Below are positions 8,158-17,135 of a stretch of 45,288 nt of DNA, one piece after another. The position numbers and the translations under genes were made by a program. Under the pieces are notes generated by a model. It made no database searches. It was not told the origin of the DNA and saw only the letters and a list, made by a program, of their open reading frames with translations. The DNA comes from UPXZ01 sp964634605 (GTDB lineage: Bacteria; Bacteroidota; Bacteroidia; Bacteroidales; Paludibacteraceae): NCBI GenBank assembly GCA_964634605.1, contig CAZWLJ010000025.1, positions 1-45,288 of the forward strand, read 5' to 3'. Positions within the stretch are counted from its first letter, which is position 1; each line of letters starts with the position of its first letter.

Positions 8158-8856
8158 ATGATTAAACTTACAAACATAAACAAAACCTATTATACAGAAG
8201 CCACCTCGCTTCACGTACTGAAAGGTATCGATCTGACTATCGAAAAAGGTGAATATGTTTCGGTAATGGGAGCGTCCGGTTCCGGAAAATCCACATTACT
8301 GAATATTATCGGTATTCTGGATAATTACGATACGGGAAGCTATTACCTGAATGATATCCTGATCCGGGATTTGAGCGAAAAAAAAGCTGCCTGGTTTCGT
8401 AATGAAATGATCGGATTTGTATTCCAGTCGTTTAACCTTATCAATTTCAAGAATGCGATGGAAAATGTGGCTCTTCCGCTGTACTATAAAAATATAGGCC
8501 GTAAGAAACGCAATTCCATAGCTATGGAATACCTGGATATGATGGGGCTGAAAGACTGGGCAACCCACATGCCTTCAGAGATGTCGGGTGGTCAGAAACA
8601 GCGTGTGGCAATAGCCCGTGCAATTATTTCGCAGCCAAAGGTGCTACTGGCCGACGAACCTACAGGTGCCCTCGACAGCAAGACAAGTCTCGAAGTCATG
8701 GGCGTACTGAAAGAACTCAATAAAACGGGAATTACAACCGTCATTGTGACACATGAACAGTCGGTAGCAGATACCACCGACCGTATAATACACATCAAAG
8801 ACGGACTCATCGAAAATCAGTATCACACAGAAAAAGTGTTAATCTCTCAGAATTAA
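8158..8856 (+). CDS. ABC transporter ATP-binding protein (MacB/LolD type)
   Basis: A 232-residue nucleotide-binding subunit. Walker A is GASGSGKST (38-46), the Q-loop glutamine is Q90 in FVFQSFNLI, the ABC signature is MSGGQ (142-146), Walker B is VLLADE (162-167) and the H-loop histidine is H199. The sequence type is that of the MacB/LolD/FtsE group, in which the ATPase drives a mechanotransmission cycle across the envelope. The first permease starts 6 bases after the stop and a second permease, adaptor and TolC-type protein follow, so this is the only ATPase of the locus and should serve both permeases. Cargo is unknown; peptides, lipoproteins or antimicrobials are possible. Confidence 0.94.
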   Translation: MIKLTNINKTYYTEATSLHVLKGIDLTIEKGEYVSVMGASGSGKSTLLNIIGILDNYDTGSYYLNDILIRDLSEKKAAWFRNEMIGFVFQSFNLINFKNAMENVALPLYYKNIGRKKRNSIAMEYLDMMGLKDWATHMPSEMSGGQKQRVAIARAIISQPKVLLADEPTGALDSKTSLEVMGVLKELNKTGITTVIVTHEQSVADTTDRIIHIKDGLIENQYHTEKVLISQN

Positions 8857-8862
8857 ACAAAC

Positions 8863-10122
8863 ATGAATACGCTTGAAGAGATATTAGCCGCGCTCAGACA
8901 CAACAAACTCCGAACAACCATGACCGGACTTTCGGTATCGTGGGGTATATTCATTCTGATTATACTGCTCGGGGCGGGCAACGGATTGCGTAACGGTGTT
9001 ACAAGCAATTTCAGCGAAAGAGCCACCAACACGGTTCAGATGTGGCCCGGACAAACCTCGCTGCCTTACAAGGGACTGAAAACCAGCCGTAATCTGGATT
9101 TTTCGGAAAAAGAACTTGAAACCGTAAACGAAAGAGTTACCGAGAGCGATGAAGAAACCGGAATAATCGATAAAAACTCTACCATCACATTCGGTAACGA
9201 ATATGGTTCATACCGTTTGAAAGGAGTGCATCCGAGTTATAGTACAATTTACAATCTGGAATTTGGTCCCGGCAAAGGACGCTTTATCAATAACCTTGAT
9301 ATCGAAAAAAATAACAAGGTAATCGTGCTTGACAAAAAAATTGAAGAAACACTTTTCAAGGGTAAACCGGCATTGGGGCAGTACGTTCAGGTAGGTTCGA
9401 TTATGTTTCTTGTTGTTGGGATCAACACAAAAAAAGAAGGCTGGGATGGCACACAAGCTTATATCCCCTTCACTACGGCTCAATCCATTTACAACCCGAA
9501 TAAGAAATTCAACTCCATTGCATTCACCACTCAGGGCCTCGAAACCAAAGAATCGAATGAACGATTCAACGAGCAACTGAAATCCAGGATGTCACAAACC
9601 ATGATGTTTGACCCGAAAGATGAAAAAGCACTCTGGATAAACAACTCGCAGGAAAATTACCTACAAACGATGCGGATTTTCAATGGAATCAACCTGTTTG
9701 TAACCATCGTGGGGATTTTCACACTCATAGCGGGTATTGTCGGGGTAAGTAATATTATGCTGGTATCCGTAAAAGAGCGTACACGCGAAATCGGCATCAG
9801 AAAAGCTATCGGAGCACCACCTGCATCCATACTTATTTCAGTTGTAATAGAATCGATATTAATCACTGCTCTTTTCGGATATATCGGGATGATAACGGGA
9901 ATCGGACTTACTGAAATAATCAACTTTATAATGGAAAAAAGTGCCGCCGGACAGACAAACGCCGGAGGTGAGCAAATGTCAGTATTCAAAAACCCAACAG
10001 TAGAGCTCGGTTATGTGATATTTTCAACACTGGTACTAATCATTTCGGGTGTGATTGCCGGTTACATGCCTGCCCGAAGAGCTACAAGAATAAAACCGAT
10101 TGAAGCAATGAGAGAAGAATAG
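8863..10122 (+). CDS. MacB-type ABC permease 1
   Basis: A 419-residue inner-membrane permease. The layout is that of MacB: one N-terminal membrane helix (about 18-38), a large periplasmic core (about 45-265, MacB_PCD type) and three C-terminal helices (about 272-300, 320-350, 375-402) forming the FtsX domain. The cytoplasmic coupling motif VKERTREIGIRKAIGA lies between helices 2 and 3, and the protein ends in PARRATRIKPIEAMRE, both typical of the family. It is the first of two different permeases encoded after one ATPase, so the transporter may be a permease heterodimer. The next gene starts 79 bases later. Confidence 0.92.
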   Translation: MNTLEEILAALRHNKLRTTMTGLSVSWGIFILIILLGAGNGLRNGVTSNFSERATNTVQMWPGQTSLPYKGLKTSRNLDFSEKELETVNERVTESDEETGIIDKNSTITFGNEYGSYRLKGVHPSYSTIYNLEFGPGKGRFINNLDIEKNNKVIVLDKKIEETLFKGKPALGQYVQVGSIMFLVVGINTKKEGWDGTQAYIPFTTAQSIYNPNKKFNSIAFTTQGLETKESNERFNEQLKSRMSQTMMFDPKDEKALWINNSQENYLQTMRIFNGINLFVTIVGIFTLIAGIVGVSNIMLVSVKERTREIGIRKAIGAPPASILISVVIESILITALFGYIGMITGIGLTEIINFIMEKSAAGQTNAGGEQMSVFKNPTVELGYVIFSTLVLIISGVIAGYMPARRATRIKPIEAMREE

Positions 10123-10201
10123 ATAAGTCAGGCACATCAGAATACTAATATCCTGAATATCTGCCGGATAAATCGATATTCAAAAATGAAAAAGCTGAAT
10201 A

Positions 10202-11533
10202 ATGAAAGATCTGAATAAAATAAATAATACTAGTCTGAATGCCTCAGAACGCCCGAAAGGGAATCGGGGAGTAAGCCTGTTCGACCCTGACCGCTGGTAC
10301 GAAATATGGCAAGCCATTACTCACAACAAATCGAGAAGCGTGCTTACAGCTTTTGGGATTTTCTGGGGGATGTTTATGCTGGTAGTGATGGTGGGTGCTG
10401 CCAACTCCCTGAAATCAAATATGATGAAAGAAATCGAGGGCTTTGCAACAAACTCCTGTTTTGTGAGCGACGGTATCACATCGGAACCTTACAAAGGATT
10501 CAAAAAAGGCAGATCCTGGCATATAGTTAACGCCGACCTGCCCGTACTTGTCAATAAAGTGCCCGAAATACAGTATCTGTCTCCCGTACTTTTCGGAGGC
10601 CGATCCACCGATAAGAACGTAATAAGAGGTGAAAAATCGGGCTCATTTAATTCGAAGGGAGTGTATGCCAACTACAATCAGATAGACCGCAATAAAATGA
10701 CATACGGAAGATTCATCAACGAAATTGATAATTCTGAACAGCGAAAGGTATGTGTAATTGGCAAAAGAGTATATGAAGTACTCTTCAATAATGGCGAAAA
10801 TCCAATAGGAAAAAACATACAGCTTAACGGAATTTACTTCCAGGTAATCGGTGTATCGGGCAATTCATCAGGCATCAACATCGGGGGAAATGCCGAAGAA
10901 ACAGTAATCCTGCCATTCTCTACTATGCAGCAGGCATTCAATCAGGGAAACATCGTGCATTTTCTGGCCATCACGGCCGATACGGGAGTAAAGGTGAGTG
11001 AAGTGGAAAATGCTGTAAAAGACGAGCTGAAACGAATTCATAATATTGCGCCAACAGACAAAACGGCAGTATGGTCGCTGAATCTGGAAGACATGTTTAC
11101 CATGTTTTTCTATCTTCAGATAGGCATCGGAATTTTAGTCTGGATCGTGGGTTTGGGTACTCTGGCAGCCGGAGGAATAGGTGTAAGTAACATCATGCTG
11201 GTAACTGTCCGCGAACGCACGAAAGAAATCGGGATAAAAAGAGCCCTTGGAGCAACGCCAGCCAACATCATTTCACAAATCATCATCGAGAGCATTATAC
11301 TGACACTTATCGCGGGGCTCGCAGGAATGATGTTTGGAGTAGGTATTCTTCAGGTTGTCAGCATATTATTCAGCCAGAATGCCGAGTCCATGCTGAAAGA
11401 TCCCCAGATAAGCTTTTCGATAGCCATGGGATCTCTTTTTGTCATCCTGGTTATCGGCAGCCTCGCGGGGCTCATACCTGCCCGGCGGGCGGTAAGCATA
11501 AAAGCCATCGAAGCTATCAGAGACGAGAACTGA
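10202..11533 (+). CDS. MacB-type ABC permease 2
   Basis: A 443-residue permease with the same architecture as permease 1 but clearly diverged: a longer N-terminus of about 40 residues before the first helix (about 48-66), a periplasmic core, and three C-terminal helices with the coupling motif VRERTKEIGIKRALGA and the ending PARRAVSIKAIEAIRDE. No ATPase of its own is nearby, so it presumably shares the one at 8158-8856. The two permeases may pair as a heterodimer or form alternative homodimers. The adaptor gene begins 98 bases downstream with no terminator between. Confidence 0.92.
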   Translation: MKDLNKINNTSLNASERPKGNRGVSLFDPDRWYEIWQAITHNKSRSVLTAFGIFWGMFMLVVMVGAANSLKSNMMKEIEGFATNSCFVSDGITSEPYKGFKKGRSWHIVNADLPVLVNKVPEIQYLSPVLFGGRSTDKNVIRGEKSGSFNSKGVYANYNQIDRNKMTYGRFINEIDNSEQRKVCVIGKRVYEVLFNNGENPIGKNIQLNGIYFQVIGVSGNSSGINIGGNAEETVILPFSTMQQAFNQGNIVHFLAITADTGVKVSEVENAVKDELKRIHNIAPTDKTAVWSLNLEDMFTMFFYLQIGIGILVWIVGLGTLAAGGIGVSNIMLVTVRERTKEIGIKRALGATPANIISQIIIESIILTLIAGLAGMMFGVGILQVVSILFSQNAESMLKDPQISFSIAMGSLFVILVIGSLAGLIPARRAVSIKAIEAIRDEN

Positions 11534-11631
11534 AAAATCCTTATTACAGGATACTCAAACCGGAAAAAAATAAATTATTCAAGACAATAAAAAAAAATTA
11601 CATAATACAAACAATTTAGTCATACAGTTTT

Positions 11632-12747
11632 ATGAAAAAGGTTATAAAAATCACTTTGTGGGTACTTCTCGGATTAGTTGTACTGGGTACTTTCTACTTT
11701 TTGTATCAAAAATCAAAGCCTAAAATCACCAGGTATGAAATCGAAACGGTATCAAAAGGTTCAATCGAAAAAAGAACAGTGGCCACCGGCAAGGTTGAGC
11801 CCCGAAACGAAATCCTGATTAAGCCTCAGATGTCAGGTATCATATCGGAGGTTTACAAGCAGGCTGGTGACGCAGTAAAAGCAGGCGATATCATTGCAAA
11901 GATTAAAGTTGTTCCGGATATGGTCAATCTGAATGCTTCTGAATCGCGTGTTCAGCTCGCCAAACTTGCCTACGACCAGGCGCTTACCATTTATAATCGT
12001 GATAAGGCGCTTTTCGAGAAACAAGTGATATCCAAAGAAGAATTCGAAAAATCGACTTTGACAATGAATAACAACAAGGAAGAGCTGAAAACAGCCCAGG
12101 ACAACCTGAGCCTTGTTCGCGAAGGAATTTCGAGCCGTACGGCGGCATACAGCAACACGCTGGTGAGATCAACCGTTACCGGTACCATACTCGATGTGCC
12201 TGTGAAAGTTGGAAATTCGGTCATCCAGTCGAATAATTTCAACGACGGAACTACTATCGCTACGGTGGCTAACCTGAACGATATGCTTTTTGTTGGAAAA
12301 CTGGACGAAACGGAAGTGGGACGTATTCATACCGGCATGCCGATGAACATCACCATCGGAGCGCTGCAGGATCACAAACTGGCTGCCAACCTGGAGTACA
12401 TAGCTCCGAAAGGTACTGAAGAAAGCGGTGCCATCATGTTTCAGATGAAAGCATCGGTAAAAATTCCCTCGGATATATTTGTACGGGCTGGTTACAGTGC
12501 CAACGCCGAAATCATGCTCGAACAAGCCATTGACGTACTCACCATACCGGAGAGCTGCCTTGAGTTCAGCAACGACAGTGCGTTTGTGTATGTACTCACC
12601 AAAAAAGAACCACAGGAATTTAAGAAAACTTTTATTAAAACAGGGCTTTCAGACGGAATTCATATCCAACTGAAAGAAGGACTGAAAGCAGGCGAAAAAT
12701 TACGCGGAGCCGAAATAGTGGAAAAGAAAAATGAACCTAAAAAATAA
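11632..12747 (+). CDS. HlyD/MacA-type periplasmic adaptor subunit
   Basis: A 371-residue membrane-fusion protein linking the inner-membrane ABC permeases to the outer-membrane channel. An N-terminal membrane anchor (about 5-25) is followed by a lipoyl/barrel-sandwich domain split around an alpha-helical hairpin (about 105-165), then a beta-barrel domain and a membrane-proximal domain near the C-terminus. The half-lipoyl motifs are visible around 'VEPRNEILIKPQMSGIISEV' and 'VRSTVTGTILDVPVKVGNSV'. Its position between permease 2 and the TolC-type gene (12 bases downstream) gives the standard tripartite efflux set. Confidence 0.93.
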   Translation: MKKVIKITLWVLLGLVVLGTFYFLYQKSKPKITRYEIETVSKGSIEKRTVATGKVEPRNEILIKPQMSGIISEVYKQAGDAVKAGDIIAKIKVVPDMVNLNASESRVQLAKLAYDQALTIYNRDKALFEKQVISKEEFEKSTLTMNNNKEELKTAQDNLSLVREGISSRTAAYSNTLVRSTVTGTILDVPVKVGNSVIQSNNFNDGTTIATVANLNDMLFVGKLDETEVGRIHTGMPMNITIGALQDHKLAANLEYIAPKGTEESGAIMFQMKASVKIPSDIFVRAGYSANAEIMLEQAIDVLTIPESCLEFSNDSAFVYVLTKKEPQEFKKTFIKTGLSDGIHIQLKEGLKAGEKLRGAEIVEKKNEPKK

Positions 12748-12759
12748 CAATTTCTGAAA

Positions 12760-14064
12760 ATGAAAACTAAACTCATACTGTCAGCCATACTGTTTATCAG
12801 CACATTACAGACTTCAGCACAGCATCAGTGGACACTCAGGGAGTGTATCGACACGGCTTTGGTCAACAACCGCAATATAAAATTGCAGAAACTGAATTAC
12901 AAAGCCAGCGAAATAAACTACAATCAGGCAAAAGCAAACCGGTTGCCCAACCTGAATGCGTCTGTAGGTCAGAATTTTAACTTTGGCCGATCGCTTGCCG
13001 TTGATAACACGTATCAAAATTCGAACTCTCAAAACACTTCATTTTCCATTTCGTCAGGCCTCACGCTATTCAACGGATTCAGAATAAAAAATGCCATCGA
13101 GGCACGTCAGGCAGAACTACTCGCGGCAGGTGCCGATGTTCAGAAAATAGAGAAAGACATCATTCTGAATGTGTCGGGTGTATTTCTGCAGGTTCTGCAA
13201 AACAAGGAGATGCTTCAGAACGCTGTAAACCAGCTGACTATAACCCGCGAAAACATAGCCAGAAGAAAAGAACTGATAGCAGCAGGAAAGCTGGCCGAAG
13301 GTGAAGTTTTCGAAATTCAGGCACAGGAAGCAAAAGAAGAGCTGACCCGCGTACAGGCTGAAAATCAGCTTCAACTCTCGCTGCTCGACCTGGCTCAGGT
13401 ACTCGAACTGGACCATTTCGAAGATATCGACGTAGTTATCCCTGAAAATTTACTCGAAAACGAACTCGCGCTCCTTTCGGCCGAAGAAGTGTACAAAAGC
13501 GCACTGGCCAGCCGTCCCGAAATAAAATCAGCTAATCAACGGCTCGAAAGCAGTATCAAAAACGTAGAAATAGCCAAAGCCGGTTACAAACCTTCTTTGT
13601 CACTGGGAGCACAATGGGGAACGGGTTATTACAATATGAGTAACATCCCGAACAATACTTCGTTTGGCAAGCAGTTTTCGAACAATATGAGCACCGGAAT
13701 CGGTCTAAATTTATCCATTCCGTTATTTAATCGTTATGAGGTGAAAAACCAGGTGGAAAATGCCAGACTCAATGTCGAAAGTTCGAAAATCAATATTGAA
13801 AACACAAAAATTGAACTTCGAAAAACCATTCAACAGGCATACTACAATGCAGTAGCAGCAAAAAACCGGTGGGATTCGAGCCGCAAATCTGTAAAAGCCA
13901 ACGAAGAGTCGTACCGGTTTGCTGCTCAGAAGTATGAAGTGGGAAGAGCCAATCAATATGAACTCAACCTGGCAAAAACCAATTTATCGCAGTCAATTTC
14001 TGAAGAAACCCAGGCAAAATACGAATATGTTTTCAGAATGAAAATACTTGAACTAATGCAATAA
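12760..14064 (+). CDS. TolC-family outer-membrane efflux protein
   Basis: A 434-residue outer-membrane channel protein. Residues 1-21 form a Sec signal peptide ending in TSAQ. The mature part holds two outer-membrane efflux (OEP) repeats of long amphipathic helices (about 26-205 and 235-430) with the family's Asn/Gln/Ala-rich coiled coils. It would trimerise and, with the HlyD-type adaptor and MacB-type permeases, export a substrate from the periplasm or inner membrane. The PadR gene follows after 80 bases without a terminator. Confidence 0.93.
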   Translation: MKTKLILSAILFISTLQTSAQHQWTLRECIDTALVNNRNIKLQKLNYKASEINYNQAKANRLPNLNASVGQNFNFGRSLAVDNTYQNSNSQNTSFSISSGLTLFNGFRIKNAIEARQAELLAAGADVQKIEKDIILNVSGVFLQVLQNKEMLQNAVNQLTITRENIARRKELIAAGKLAEGEVFEIQAQEAKEELTRVQAENQLQLSLLDLAQVLELDHFEDIDVVIPENLLENELALLSAEEVYKSALASRPEIKSANQRLESSIKNVEIAKAGYKPSLSLGAQWGTGYYNMSNIPNNTSFGKQFSNNMSTGIGLNLSIPLFNRYEVKNQVENARLNVESSKINIENTKIELRKTIQQAYYNAVAAKNRWDSSRKSVKANEESYRFAAQKYEVGRANQYELNLAKTNLSQSISEETQAKYEYVFRMKILELMQ

Positions 14065-14144
14065 GACACTATACTATACTTAGAAAGAAACTGTCCGGGA
14101 GGAACAGCACCAATCCTTTAATATTTAAAAATTTAAATGTAACT

Positions 14145-14477
14145 ATGAACGCCGACAACATTAAATCACAAATGCGGAAAGGTTATCTGGAATACTGCAT
14201 ACTGCTTATTCTGAAAAAGAGACCTGCATATGCTTCGGATATCATTGCCGAACTGAAAGCTGTAAAGATGATTGTGGTAGAGGGTACAATGTATCCGCTT
14301 CTTACACGTCTGAAAAACAGCGAATTGCTTGATTACCGCTGGGAAGAATCTACTCAGGGACCACCCCGTAAGTACTACGAAATGACATCGAAAGGCCATA
14401 CTTTTCTGAACGAACTGGACATAGCCTGGAAAGAAATTAATGAAGTAGTGGATAATTTAAACCAAAACAATCAGTAA
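14145..14477 (+). CDS. PadR-family transcriptional regulator
   Basis: A 110-residue cytoplasmic winged-helix protein of the short PadR type. The DNA-binding domain runs about 10-85 with 'YLEYCILLILKKRPAYASDI' starting the helix-turn-helix and 'GTMYPLLTRLKNSELLDYRW' forming the recognition helix and wing. The C-terminal helix (88-107) serves dimerisation. PadR proteins usually repress a transporter or stress gene nearby and are released by a ligand. Placement between the efflux genes and the PspC-GIN genes makes either set a plausible target. An AT-rich symmetric stretch (TTTAAA at 14124-14129 and 14132-14137) lies 7 bases before the start but is too low in complexity to call an operator. Confidence 0.93.
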   Translation: MNADNIKSQMRKGYLEYCILLILKKRPAYASDIIAELKAVKMIVVEGTMYPLLTRLKNSELLDYRWEESTQGPPRKYYEMTSKGHTFLNELDIAWKEINEVVDNLNQNNQ

Positions 14478-14585
14478 CTTAATTTATTAAAAAACACGAA
14501 ACAGCCATTTTTGAAACGCCTCTAAAACCCGGAGATAAATAATGGCATGTTACATCTGACAATAATCTAAAAAACAAACAAACAG

Positions 14586-16271
14586 ATGAAAAAGACTTTG
14601 ACAATCAATTTGAACAATACGGTATTCCATATAGACGATGATGCCTACGAACTGCTGCAGTCATACCTTGCAGAAGTTAGTCACCATTTCAAATCGGAAA
14701 CCGAAAAAGCTGATATCATGAGTGATATTGAAGCCAGGATTGCTGAACTATTTTCAGAAAAGATGGACAAACAAAAAAATGTTATTACCATCGACGACGT
14801 AGATACTGTTATCACGATCATGGGAAAACCCAGTCAGTTCGTGGAAGATGAAACGGACGAAGAAGCAACTCAAAACAAACAGGAAGATACATCGAAAAAA
14901 AGAACAAATAAAAAATACTATCGCGACGTTGATAATCAACTTCTAAGCGGTGTATCTGCCGGATTGGCCGCCTATCTCAACTGGGATGTGGCTCTGGTTC
15001 GAATCATTTTTGTGGTATTGGCTTTCGTTACTTCGGGTACGTTTATACTCATTTATCTGCTGATGTGGTTAATAGTACCCAAAGCTGAAACTACTGCCCA
15101 AAAACTCGAAATGCACGGTGAAGATGTAAACATTGAATCTATTAAAAACAAAATGGTTGATGCCAGGGAATACCTGGAAAGCGATAAATTCAAACAAACC
15201 GCCACTGCCACCGGAAGCAGGATTTGGGAAGTTATTCGTGTGATTCTGAAGGTTTTACTATCCATTATCATGGCTATCGTGAGTATCATCGGAGTAATTT
15301 TAATTGCTACCCTTATCCTGGCACTCATTCTTTTCTTACTTGAACCTGAACTAATTACAAGCATTTCACCTCAGTTTTTTGCATATTTCGGCGATGCATC
15401 ACCCGATAAAGTCATCATTCTGCTCATAGCACTGCTCTTTATCATTGGCTGCCCTATTTTTGCATTAATCTACTGGACTACCGGAATTGTTTCGAACAAT
15501 AAAAAACCTAGATCGTCGTCAGCTTTGTGGATTGCAGGGATACTCTGGCTGGCCGGAATCTTCATGTTTATAGGTACAGGAGCCGAAACACTTAAAAAGC
15601 TGAAAGACAGCGATATTGTATCGTACAACCGCAGCATTGATAATGCCGACTACACCAATGATGTGCGAACATTAGCCGACTTCAGCACCATCGAAGCATC
15701 GGGAGCTATCGAAATAGATCTGACCCAGCAGCCAAATCAATCGGTTACGGTGAACACACTCAGAGAATACCTTCCGAATGTAAAAACCGAAGTTGTGGAT
15801 GGAAAGTTGAAAATATACTCTACCGACAACCTTATAAAACCGGTAATAAAGGTACAAATCGGAATCGATTCACTCAGTACAATCGAAGCACGCGGAGCCT
15901 CAGATATTGATTTCAAAAACTCATTCGCTTTAAAAGATTTAAATATTATCCTGCGCGGAACCAGCAAGGCTGACATAAAATTAAGTTCGGCACAGAAATT
16001 GGAGTTCGACATACAAGGCGCTGGAAAAATTGATGCAAGCGGAGTAGCCGATACGCTGAACATCAGGGGAGACGGAGCCAGCAAGATTGATACCGAGAAA
16101 TTAGGTTCGAAAGTGGTCAGGATTGAATTGAACGGAGCAAGCCATGCTGAAGTTTTTGCTTCGGAATCATTCGACGGACATGCATTCGGAGTAAGTAAAA
16201 TATCGGTAAAGGGAAATCCGGCAAAAAGAACCAATGAGTTCAATCCCGGATCAATCATTCAGTACGAATAA
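14586..16271 (+). CDS. PspC-domain protein fused to a C-terminal GIN (DUF2807) domain
   Basis: A 561-residue membrane protein. Residues 1-90 form an N-terminal cytoplasmic domain with 'SYLAEVSHHFKSETEKADIM' that often precedes PspC in Bacteroidota. The PspC domain follows (about 110-166, YYRDVDNQLLSGVSAGLAAY and a membrane helix ending LMWLIVP). Three more membrane segments lie near 212-245, 275-300 and 315-335. The rest (about 360-555) is an extracytoplasmic GIN/DUF2807 domain with repeated short turns such as SGAIEIDL, RGASDIDF, DGASKIDT and NGASHAEV, expected to fold as a right-handed beta-helix. PspC proteins sense envelope stress. The PadR gene lies 108 bases upstream and a second GIN protein 16 bases downstream, so these three form a probable unit. 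Confidence 0.9.
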   Translation: MKKTLTINLNNTVFHIDDDAYELLQSYLAEVSHHFKSETEKADIMSDIEARIAELFSEKMDKQKNVITIDDVDTVITIMGKPSQFVEDETDEEATQNKQEDTSKKRTNKKYYRDVDNQLLSGVSAGLAAYLNWDVALVRIIFVVLAFVTSGTFILIYLLMWLIVPKAETTAQKLEMHGEDVNIESIKNKMVDAREYLESDKFKQTATATGSRIWEVIRVILKVLLSIIMAIVSIIGVILIATLILALILFLLEPELITSISPQFFAYFGDASPDKVIILLIALLFIIGCPIFALIYWTTGIVSNNKKPRSSSALWIAGILWLAGIFMFIGTGAETLKKLKDSDIVSYNRSIDNADYTNDVRTLADFSTIEASGAIEIDLTQQPNQSVTVNTLREYLPNVKTEVVDGKLKIYSTDNLIKPVIKVQIGIDSLSTIEARGASDIDFKNSFALKDLNIILRGTSKADIKLSSAQKLEFDIQGAGKIDASGVADTLNIRGDGASKIDTEKLGSKVVRIELNGASHAEVFASESFDGHAFGVSKISVKGNPAKRTNEFNPGSIIQYE

Positions 16272-16287
16272 AAATATTTTTAAAATT

Positions 16288-17061
16288 ATGAAACGAAATC
16301 TGTTATTAATAGGGTTGACATTAGTATGTGTTTTACCCGTTATTTCTCAAACAAAAGAAACCTCCCAGAAAAATGAATACAAAATTGTATCCGAAAAGAG
16401 GAATGTGTCTTCTTTTGAGTCGGTTGAAGTTTCCGGCAGATTTCTGGTAATGCTTTACCCAAGTACAACTCCTGAAGTCACCGTGATGGCAGCCGAGGAA
16501 TATATCCGCGACGTTGAAACTGTAGAAGAAATGGGTGTATTGAAAATCAACATGTTAGACCTTACCGACAATAAAAATGTCAGTATCGTTGACGGGCTGA
16601 AAACCAAATACAACGACTATCTGATACGCCAGCCGATTGAAATTCATATCGGAGTGACCAAAATCAGTAAAATTGTGGTAAAAGGTGTTACTACTATTGA
16701 AACGGGCTCATTGCTGAAACTTCAGAATTTATACATCAGCATAAGCGATGCTTCGAAAGCGAATCTGAAAGTGGATATTGAAAATGGTTTCATGGCTTCA
16801 CTTTCGGGAGCAACAAAAATGGATATCAGCGGTAAGTCTGCAGATGCCGACATAAGTGTAAGCGGTGCTTCAAGTTTCGAAGGAAAAGACTTCATGATAC
16901 GAAATGCTAAAATTGAGCTTACAGGAGCGAGTCGTGCCGAAACTCATGTGTCTGAAAGTCTGGATGCCGATCTGAAAGGGGCCACAAAACTGATTTGTAC
17001 CGGCAGTCCGAAAAACATCCGGCAGAATGCCTCAAGAAGTTCAGCTATTGTGATAAAATAA
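16288..17061 (+). CDS. Secreted GIN-domain (DUF2807) protein
   Basis: A 257-residue exported protein. ATG 16288 is chosen over an in-frame ATG-like start at 16234 that would overlap the previous gene and bury the signal peptide; from 16288 the protein opens with a clear Sec signal (MKRNLLLIGLTLVCVLPVIS). The mature part is almost entirely one GIN domain with turns KGVTTIET, SDASKANL, SGATKMDI, SGASSFEG, TGASRAET and KGATKLIC at regular spacing. The repeats resemble those of the C-terminal half of the preceding PspC-GIN protein, so the two may interact or share a ligand. Pfam calls this domain a putative autotransporter adhesin head; no activity is established. Confidence 0.85.
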   Translation: MKRNLLLIGLTLVCVLPVISQTKETSQKNEYKIVSEKRNVSSFESVEVSGRFLVMLYPSTTPEVTVMAAEEYIRDVETVEEMGVLKINMLDLTDNKNVSIVDGLKTKYNDYLIRQPIEIHIGVTKISKIVVKGVTTIETGSLLKLQNLYISISDASKANLKVDIENGFMASLSGATKMDISGKSADADISVSGASSFEGKDFMIRNAKIELTGASRAETHVSESLDADLKGATKLICTGSPKNIRQNASRSSAIVIK

Positions 17062-17080
17062 AACCCCGGTAAAATAAACA

Positions 17081-17118
17081 GAATGCCGGTAAGCACTTGC
17101 TTACCGGCATTCGTTTTT
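17081..17118 (+). terminator. Strong terminator ending the envelope block
   Basis: GAATGCCGGTAAGC (17081-17094) pairs perfectly with GCTTACCGGCATTC (17099-17112) around a 4-base loop and is followed by GTTTTTA on the plus strand. It lies between the convergent GIN gene and gcvP. The minus-strand side is also fairly T-rich, so it may work in both directions. Confidence 0.88.
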
Positions 17119-17135
17119 ATTGTGAAATTTCTGGC

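Noticed and set aside
14124..14137. TTTAAA-aa-TTTAAA as a PadR operator
   Set aside because: The stretch is pure A/T in an AT-rich intergenic region; symmetry at this length is expected by chance.
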